From positions 14,880,001-14,944,000 of the forward strand of contig JBHGNT010000008.1 in assembly GCA_043228905.1 (NCBI GenBank): a stretch of DNA of 64,000 nucleotides, written 5' to 3'. Below the pieces are notes generated by a model, which saw only the letters and a list, made by a program, of their open reading frames with translations, was not told the DNA's origin and made no database searches. Each line of letters begins with the position of its first letter. Positions within the stretch are counted from its first letter, which is position 1. Of this stretch, positions 57,601 through 64,000 are shown piece after piece. Source of the stretch: Azolla caroliniana (lineage: Eukaryota > Polypodiophyta). The translations under genes were made by a program, and so were the position numbers.

Positions 57601-58446
57601 CGTATTGAGTTCCTGTCTAAATAAGAACATTTCCAACAATATCCTTATCCAAACACAGTTTTATATGGCAACTAGAGACATTTTAACAGAATTAGTTGAA
57701 TTTTGAAACAATTAGGGAATATGACATGAAGTCTCAAAAAATATGTGTAAATACCCAATAATTAAAACTAATTACATCATAAATAACCATATCTTTGTAC
57801 ATTTAAGATACATTACGTTCGCTAGACCTAGAAAAATTCTCAAACCTAATTTTATCGGAGAATAGTCGAAGAGACATTTAAATATACAATTGACGTCCAT
57901 TAGTTCCACCTCAGGCAAAACCTTTCAATGAAGGGAATGAAAGAAAACGCTAGCTAGTATTAGTAATTGTCTAGTTAATACGTTAAATTTGATTACAGGC
58001 TAAACCTCAGGACCCGACTAACATATATTTTCCCACTTCCTCTCTTAAATAGGTCTTTTGAGAACCTCATGGACCGTCTTGTTAAGAAAATTAAGCTAAA
58101 ATATCAAGGGTCACCAGTGGAGAACCCGAAACAACTAGTTGCACATAACGTGAAAAAGGGAAAGAGACTTTTTTTTCACGAGGATGATAGAGAACAACTG
58201 TCTAATGAAGTTAGTCAAAAGAAGATGGCTACAAAAATTGGTGGGGAGGACCTTTCTAACTGTGACTTGATGGCTAACGGGTGGTGCACGTAGTATGTCA
58301 ATTTGAAAAAGAAGGTTGTGTTGTATACCGCCGAAAAGAAGGGGGACAATCAACTTGATAAGGTGTCAGTCGTAAAAAGGGGTATGGCCGTATCTTACGC
58401 CTTGACTACGAAGACCATGAATCCCTCAATGTTATTGTAATGGTGG

Positions 58447-59174
58447 TGTCATGATATCACGCTCAACTAGAGTTAGTTCCTTAGTCAACCATCTAACTAC
58501 ATAGTTACCTAGATAGAATCTAGTTAGAAGTGTTCACTATAACACCTTAAATAGGACCTTGTACTTAAGTGGGATATTCTAGATCCACCACTCCCTAGTA
58601 CATTTAATATAGGACTTACACCCTTGTACCTATATTCTCCTCACACATGTGCACCCGTGCACATGAGATCTATATATGCCTCATTGTGGGTATTTTTGTA
58701 CTTGATGACGCATTTTAATATAGTTACTCATCCCCCAAAATGTAGTTGGGTGAAAGCATGGGAATGGGAACAATTAGCTATGTCCTTGACATAGCTAATT
58801 AGCTATCTAATTAGCTACATGTAATCTGTATATTTTGGCAATTTTAGGGATGATTAGAATTTGATCTCAAATAAAGACTAGCTAAACGGTGGACCATAAA
58901 TGGTAATATTTCCATCCCCATCATAAATGATACGTATCTTTAAGATCTTCCTACTAAAAATTAGCTATAAAAAAAACTATTTAGCTGTGGTCAATTTACT
59001 AGCTAAATAGCTATAATAGTGTTTCCATTCGCATGCTTTCACCCAGTTGTGCATAAGTGTATCTTCCTCTCTCTCTCTCACACACACACACACATATCAC
59101 ATAATCTTCCACGCTTAACTTAATCACATAATTAGGTACTAATTAACCCTTGCTTAATTACCTAATTTTCAACA
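58447..59174 (+). repeat. copia E 5' LTR with MITE inside
   Basis: TGTCATGATATCACGC to ATTTTCAACA, about 427 bp without the MITE. A worn primer site (TGTTATCAGATT, 59175-59186) follows, then a leader and a copia gag start. A CT then CA microsatellite is near 59070. Confidence 0.7.
58748..59044. mobile_element. MITE, 297 bp
   Basis: The terminal inverted repeat begins GGGTGAAAGCATG at 58748 and ends with its complement at 59044, extending about 25 bp with mismatches. AGTT occurs on both flanks (58744-58747 and 59045-59048). The interior is full of TAGCTAATTAGCTA words and has no coding capacity. Family not identified. Confidence 0.8.
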
Positions 59175-59292
59175 TGTTATCAGATTGTGTGGTTTAGAAA
59201 ATCCACTAAGCCCACCCGACTCCGTGATTGTGTGTTCAAGACACCGATGACAAAATTCGGGTATCCACTACAATAATGCCGCTACGTATCGC

Positions 59293-59596
59293 ATGTATGT
59301 GATCGAAGGAAGAAAAGCAAAAGAAGAGAAGACACTAATCAACATGAACACACAAATGAGTAGCTCGCTCCCTAGTGAAAAGCTAGACCGGAGCAATTAT
59401 TCATCTTGGGAGTACAAGATGAACCAATACCTCGTCGGCCAAGGGTATTGGAGCTACATCAACGACGCTCGAGAAAATCAACCCAACCCAAACAATGTCG
59501 ACTACTCAACATGGGAACAAGCAGCAAATCGAGTCATGTATTCCTTGGAAACATGAGTCCACAACCACATGATTAGCCACATTCAAGACGCCAAGT
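59293..59596 (+). pseudogene. copia E gag fragment
   Basis: It reads MNTQMSSSLPSEKLDRSNY, SWEYKMNQYLVGQGYWSYI, STWEQAANRVMYS from 59344 (a longer frame opens at 59293), a UBN2-type copia gag close to D. A TGA at 59554 and an abrupt end at 59596 truncate it; the rest of E is not seen. Confidence 0.78.
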
Positions 59597-59972
59597 GTTA
59601 TCCGTATAGCTATACGGGAGGGTTAGGTGTAATCTGGAAGGTGGTGTGTAGGGTGTAATATGAAATGTGAATGTGTGAGTGTTAGGTGGCATAAGTAGGT
59701 GTACGTACATCCATTCGGCTTTTTGTAATGATCACATCTTGTGCTATTACCACCTGTGGGGCATGAAAAAAAGGAGAGAAATATATTGAAGTTACCCTCA
59801 ACTTGTGTCTATCTCGATTCCCTCTCTCTCATTCATTCTCTGTCTGTGCATCTCTCCCTCCCTCTCTCTCCCCTCACATTCGAACCCCCTTGGGAGAGGG
59901 GTGGAGCCACCCCCCACCCATAAACACATGGCACACCCTATGGCTGTCAGGAATAGTACTAAGATAGTGAAG
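59597..59972 (+). repeat. LTR-like sequence of unknown family
   Basis: It interrupts E gag at TGTTATCCGTATAGC. The start has a small palindrome (CCGTATAGCTATACGG) and a CT-rich tract lies near 59820-59875. No clear right end or duplication is found. 59946-59972 partly duplicates the beginning of the next feature. Confidence 0.35.
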
Positions 59973-60048
59973 TACTGTCAGGAACAATACTAAGATAGAG
60001 AAGGAATTAGTACTAAAAGATGAGGATTAGTGCTAAGGGAGGTGTAGA
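59973..60048 (-). repeat. fragment of a G1-family LTR
   Basis: This matches the reverse complement of the last roughly 75 bp of the G1 LTR (TGTCAGGAACAATACT, AGAGAAGGAATTAGTACT, GAGGTGTAGA). It is cut at 60048 by the start of Y2; the remainder would lie beyond Y2 if Y2 inserted here. Confidence 0.7.
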
Positions 60049-60490
60049 TGTTACGGGCATGACCATATAATATCCCGTGTTAAGAATTTACCGTAGTAAT
60101 CTATACATGTGGATAAGTGTGAGGGTTAAATGAGAGTGTAAAGAAGGGGAGGATTACTTTTAATCCTCGGGATTGAGACAACCCATTAGGTCAAGTGTGA
60201 ACTTGCCTGGGGGCCTTGGGTATCGCTATAAATAAGAGGTCTAGCTACCCTCATTTGATCATCTTTTGACTACATCAAGACTCTGCTCGTGTGGTGGGTC
60301 AACTCTTGTAGCGAGCGCGCCAGCACCAGGTACGACTCGACGCCACGGCGGTGGTATGGGACGCCGATCGAGGCTCGAGTCCGTCTCGATCCCTTCGCTC
60401 GGGGGTGGTCGGGTGGATCGGCACCCTTCTTTCTCTTTCTCCTTTCTATCTATGTTTTCATTATCCTTATCTTAAGCTTACGTTAGTATC
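60049..60490 (+). repeat. Y2 5' LTR
   Basis: It begins TGTTACGGGCATGACC. TATA (GCTATAAATAAGAGG) is near 60226. It aligns end to end with Y1. The right boundary is not canonical and is set by comparison with Y1. A short Met-tRNA-like word TGGTATCAGA follows at about 60509-60518, further from the LTR than usual. Confidence 0.75.
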
Positions 60491-60518
60491 AAGATCTATA
60501 ATATTTGGTATCAGATTT

Positions 60519-62191
60519 TTGTACTAATGTTTCTTTGTTTTTCATTTGTCTTTTGATTGATGCTGATCGATCGTTGTGCGGTTGGCCTTGATCCAGACAA
60601 CGATCAACAAAGAACTTCGGTAACTCTTTCCATAATTTTTCTTTCTATTCTCTCTTCTCCCATCTAATCATGTGTTTAGTTTATATGTAATTTTTTTCAT
60701 TAAATCAATGATGTTGTAGTGGTCTTTAATTGATTATCTAAAACGTTTACATATGTGCACGAGCTCAATACCTCGTTTGACATATTAATAATATGTGATG
60801 AGTGTCGTATGCGTACGAGGTTAATACCTCAATTACGTATTACGTTCACGAACATATGTTACGTTTGCGTATGAGTTTAATACCTTGATTTGTTGTAAAC
60901 GATATGCGTTTGGTCTCGTATGCGTAAGAGGTCTATACCTCCATTGCGTATTACGATGATCTCTTATTTGTGGATGTTTCGTGTGCGTAGAGGTATATAC
61001 CTCGATTACGTATCTCGATCACATCATTTGTGGCTATTTACTTTAACGATATGTTTAATATAGGCATATGTGGTCACATATATACGTATTTGATCGTATA
61101 TATGTGATAAGTAAACATATGTGTATATTCGTTATTACGTGATTATATCGAAAGTTGTCATGGTCGGGAAAAGGATGTTGGTGGCCGTCCTTACATTTTT
61201 GTGAGAATGGCGTTGTCACCATCCCTTTTTCAACATTTTTTTATTGTTGATAACCCCGTTGACGACCTCGATTTTGTTACGTAAAGAAACGCCAATAGCC
61301 AAAATGATGTTGAGTACGTAGGGCTTGACCCACTTCAAGTGAGGTCGCTCCAATGACGCGCGTATCCAACATCCCTCCCTCGTTACATGGATACGATGCC
61401 ACCATGAGCTCGTTCTTACGAGAGGCATTCGTAATGACGTGACCATGTGATGGCCCACGTGAGCCTACTACGAAACACGGGCTCATTTGGCTTCACCATT
61501 AGGTTGCACTTTGGCGTATGCCATCGTAATTACGAGACTTGAGGTTAGGTAACGTACCAACATAGTTTTGGTAAATGAGGGCGAAATAAGGACCCTTGAC
61601 ATATATGTTCTTTTAAAAAAACATATATGATCAATTGCCTCGCATATCTCTTATACGCATCAAACATTAAGCATTCGAGAAGAGCAACTTACTTGGTTGG
61701 CTCAAGTGTTTAATGTATTTGTTCTCGAGGTCTCGAGTTCAAATATGACCAAGACCATACAACATCCTTGATACATATGCCTATAACACATGTTTAGACT
61801 TAAGGTCTAAGTGCACCTCGGGGTCCTCGTAATAGGACTTAAAGAGCCGAAACCACATATGTGGGCACCGAAACATAGTTTATTATTAACATTTTTTTCG
61901 TGTATAAACTATTCATGACGCGAACATACATGGTTGAGCCTCGGGGAGCCACCATGAAAAAATCGATATAGAGATCAGGGAAAGACATTTATTTGTCACC
62001 CCCATGGTTTTTAAAACACCTTTGTGTTACCATAGTAACCTGATCTTGAACCTCATCTCATACGTCTAGAGGGGTATTGACGTGAGATAATGATATCGAT
62101 TAATGGTCGCCCATGATATGTTTACATCACGACATGATGTTATGACTATATCTCTGACCTTATCCTATTTCTTTTCCAGAAATAATCTTTA
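60519..62191 (+). other. Y2 long leader with palindromic repeat array
   Basis: 1.7 kb with no gene. 60755-61020 holds five degenerate units spaced about 54-64 bp, each with a YRTRYGTA word followed by an inverted pair such as GAGGTATATACCTC (60990-61003, a perfect 14-nt palindrome). 61074-61107 is a hairpin with perfect 13-nt arms (TCACATATATACG). A tRNA-like TGGCTCAAGTG plus GAGTTCAAAT pair lies near 61698-61745. Possible packaging, promoter or translation-control region. Confidence 0.7.
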
Positions 62192-64000
62192 ATGGCTCAA
62201 ATTAACGACCCGATGTCATCCGCTCAAGCGGAAGGAACTCAAGGGAATCCTCCTGGACAAATGTCCACTGAGATGTATTTGGCACAAATAACCCAATACC
62301 TTAGTTTCACCGCTCAACAGATGACCGAACTTCGGCAATCTCAGAGTGCTCTTGAGGCACGTGTCATTAGTGTACAACGTGAGACTAATAGACCTGATGA
62401 GCGACAAGGTGAACCATCATTTGTCGTTAAGCCATTTACGGGAGACAAAAAGGAAAGAACCGAAGAAGCAATCTGCACATGGCTGGGACGATGGGAGTCT
62501 CATTTTGAGCTCTATCCCACGCCAGATAGTACGAAGATTGCATATGTCGGTCGAGAACTCGGGGGTAACGCCGCCGCTTGGTGGCGTGGCCTCCGTACTA
62601 TGGGGAAATTGCCCGATACCTGGACAGATTTTGTCACGGTTTTTAAGGGCCAATTTCTGCAACCTCGCTCTTGAACCGAGGCAGCACAAGCTTTAATGAA
62701 CCTCTCTAGCAGGAAATTTTCCTCGCTAGAAGACTATGTTCACCATGCTAGAACCCAAATCCAAAAATCGGGTCTAGAAGGGGACAATTGGTTGATAGCT
62801 TGTTTTGTCAATGGCATCCCCAATTCGGACTATCACTGGATAGTGCACGATAAGGATCCAAAATCCTTCGAAGAGGCCGTTGAAATAGTTCTTCGCTATC
62901 AACGCACTTCGAAGAAGGACCATAACAAACCCAACGAAGCGCCCGGGACTAAGCAGTCGCAATTTGTTGGGAAACGCAAGACACCCAACGAATTCCTGGA
63001 TCGCGATTGTAAGCGACAACATCCTTTTTGTGTATTCTGCAAAAAGAAGGGTCATACAAAAGATCAATGTCGAAAGCTCCAACGGAAAGAGCACGACAAC
63101 AAAGCTAAAGCTGCAGACCATAAAGGTCAGATTCCTAATGTCCTTCAGGTCTATACACATCATTTAAGTAATTGTCAATGTTCTTTCCCTCACTATGTAT
63201 TGGGTCCCAATGATTTACTACGTGCAAACGGGTATATCAATGGATCTCCCGTACAATTTTTATTTGATTCGGGAAGCTCACACAATTTTGTGAATGATCG
63301 TTTGGTTCAGATATGGGGAATCCAACCCACCGTAAGTGATCACACCTACACGGTGCACTTGGCTGATGGAAGAGTACAATACATCAACGGGGCGATTCAT
63401 TCATTAGGAATTTCTATTGATACTTATATAGAGGAAGTAGACTTCCATGTAATGAATCTTTGTACCACCGATGTAATACTGGGTTATCCCTGGTTTTATA
63501 ATAAAAACTCTTCTTTATTTATTGATTGGGTTTGTCATTCCATTTCTTTTGTACTGAACGATTGTACGCATTTTATTCAATGTGTAAAAAAACAATCCCT
63601 CTCGATTGTTTCCTCGTGTCCATCAATATCCGAGTTGTCTTGTTCTACGTTATTTTATTGTGTACTTGATCCGGACATTCACGTTTACAATATCGATAAT
63701 GTCCCGATTCAATTAACATATTTTGAACAACAACAACTTGATGAAATCTTAAATGATTTTCATGATGTTTTTCCAAGTGAACTACCTAATGGGTTACCTC
63801 CTAAACGTAATATAGACCATCGTATAGATATTGTACCTGGTGTTGCACCAATAAGTATACCTCCGTATCGCTTAAGTCGATCCGAAGAAGATGAGGTATC
63901 TAAGCAACTCAAGGACTATTTACGAATGGGTTATATACGTTATAGTAAATCTCCATGGGGTGCACCAGTTCTCTTGGTTAAAAAGAAAGAGGGCACATGG
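62192..64000 (+). CDS. Y2 gag-pol, partial, with one in-frame UGA
   Basis: ATG 62192 (MAQINDPMSSAQAEG). Capsid signals include WLGRWESHFELYP, GNAAAWWRGL and DFVTVFKGQF. Codon 161 is TGA (62672-62674), after which the same frame is open to the window end. It has the rest of capsid (YVHHARTQI, LIACFVNGIP), a knuckle CVFCKKKGHTKDQC near 63036, retropepsin LFDSGSSHNF near 63265 with ILGYPWF, and the start of RT (IPPYRLSRSEE, YSKSPWGAPVLLVKKK). Apart from the UGA no lesion is seen in 600 codons. The UGA may be a CGA mutation or, less likely, a readthrough stop. Confidence 0.85.

Larger units (their letters stand above)
57024..58440 (+). pseudogene. possible two-exon gene of unknown function
   Basis: A TATA box (CTATAAATAGG, 57024) precedes an open leader and ATG 57163. 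A short exon (57163-57197, MSSEKIERTDS) ends at AG/GTAAGA. A pyrimidine-rich TTAAATAG acceptor at 58052 opens a second exon that joins in frame and reads SFENLMDRLVKKIKLKYQG, NVKKGKRLFFHEDD, KIGGEDLSNCDLMANGWCT. An amber at 58291 (perhaps from CAG) is followed in frame by NLKKKVVLYTAEKKGDNQ to a TAA at 58438. It is Lys-rich, with no domain I recognise. It may be a host gene fragment or part of a DNA transposon. Splicing is inferred. Confidence 0.4.
60049..64000 (+). mobile_element. Ty3/gypsy element Y2, 5' half (runs off window)
   Basis: A 5' LTR of about 442 bp (the same family as solo LTR Y1) is followed by a 1.7-kb leader and an open gag-pol frame that reaches the window end. The 3' LTR is outside. 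It inserted in a G1-family LTR fragment. Confidence 0.85.

Noticed and set aside
1-64000. CRISPR arrays, rRNA genes, bacterial operons
   Set aside because: No regularly spaced repeats with unique spacers, no rRNA-like sequence, and the sequence is clearly plant-type repeat DNA.

Overview
This window reads as nuclear DNA from a land plant with a large, retrotransposon-choked genome. Almost everything in it is LTR retrotransposon sequence of the Ty1/copia and Ty3/gypsy superfamilies, with Met-tRNA primer sites (TGGTATCAGAGC), TATA boxes in the LTRs, solo LTRs and a MITE. No confident single-copy housekeeping gene is visible. The gypsy element at 4042-9185 resembles fungal/moss Tcn1-type chromoviruses, and a DUF7869-type gene is present. 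Both hint at a non-seed plant (lycophyte, fern or moss), but that is inference only.

Left cluster (1-23.3 kb): a stack of insertions that can be unpicked with exact 5-bp target-site duplications (TSDs). A decayed gypsy element (Z; 1-328 and 21016-about 23260) holds a minus-strand solo LTR (Y1, TSD AGCTT). Y1 holds a second solo LTR (A1, TSD AGTCG) and a copia element X (1449-20991, TSD TAATT). X is interrupted inside its integrase by copia A2 (1992-18258, TSD CCTAC). A2 is interrupted between protease and integrase by the young chromovirus G1 (4042-9185, TSD GAACG) and, in the last 5 bp of its 3' LTR, by copia B1 (12647-18253, TSD TGTCA). G1 is the freshest element: its LTRs are nearly identical and both reading frames are open, yet its integrase catalytic core is missing.

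Middle (23.3-29.1 kb): a decayed copia D with a truncated 3' LTR, then a probable minus-strand LTR remnant and unassigned AT-rich DNA.

Right cluster (29.1-56.1 kb): a minus-strand DUF7869 gene (putative transposase-like protein) is cut in two by the 24-kb minus-strand gypsy element F (29779-53995, TSD AATGG). F carries an extra coiled-coil ORF after integrase. It is interrupted by a 1.1-kb solo LTR (S) and by gypsy H (33185-46422). H contains solo LTR A3 (TSD GATAA) in its 3' LTR and copia B2 (36089-42134) in its RNase H region. B2 contains solo LTR A4 (TSD CGGAG).

Right end (56.1-64 kb): an AT-rich spacer leads to a possible two-exon gene (57024-58440) whose intron holds long hairpins. Then come a copia 5' end (E) with a MITE in its LTR, an LTR-like stretch, a fragment of a G1-family LTR, and the 5' half of a gypsy element (Y2). 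Y2 has a long leader with palindromic repeats and a gag-pol frame that runs off the window.

Apart from G1, and perhaps Y2, every coding region is a fossil. Many lesions are amber codons at likely former CAG or TGG codons, which fits C-to-T decay of silenced, methylated copies.
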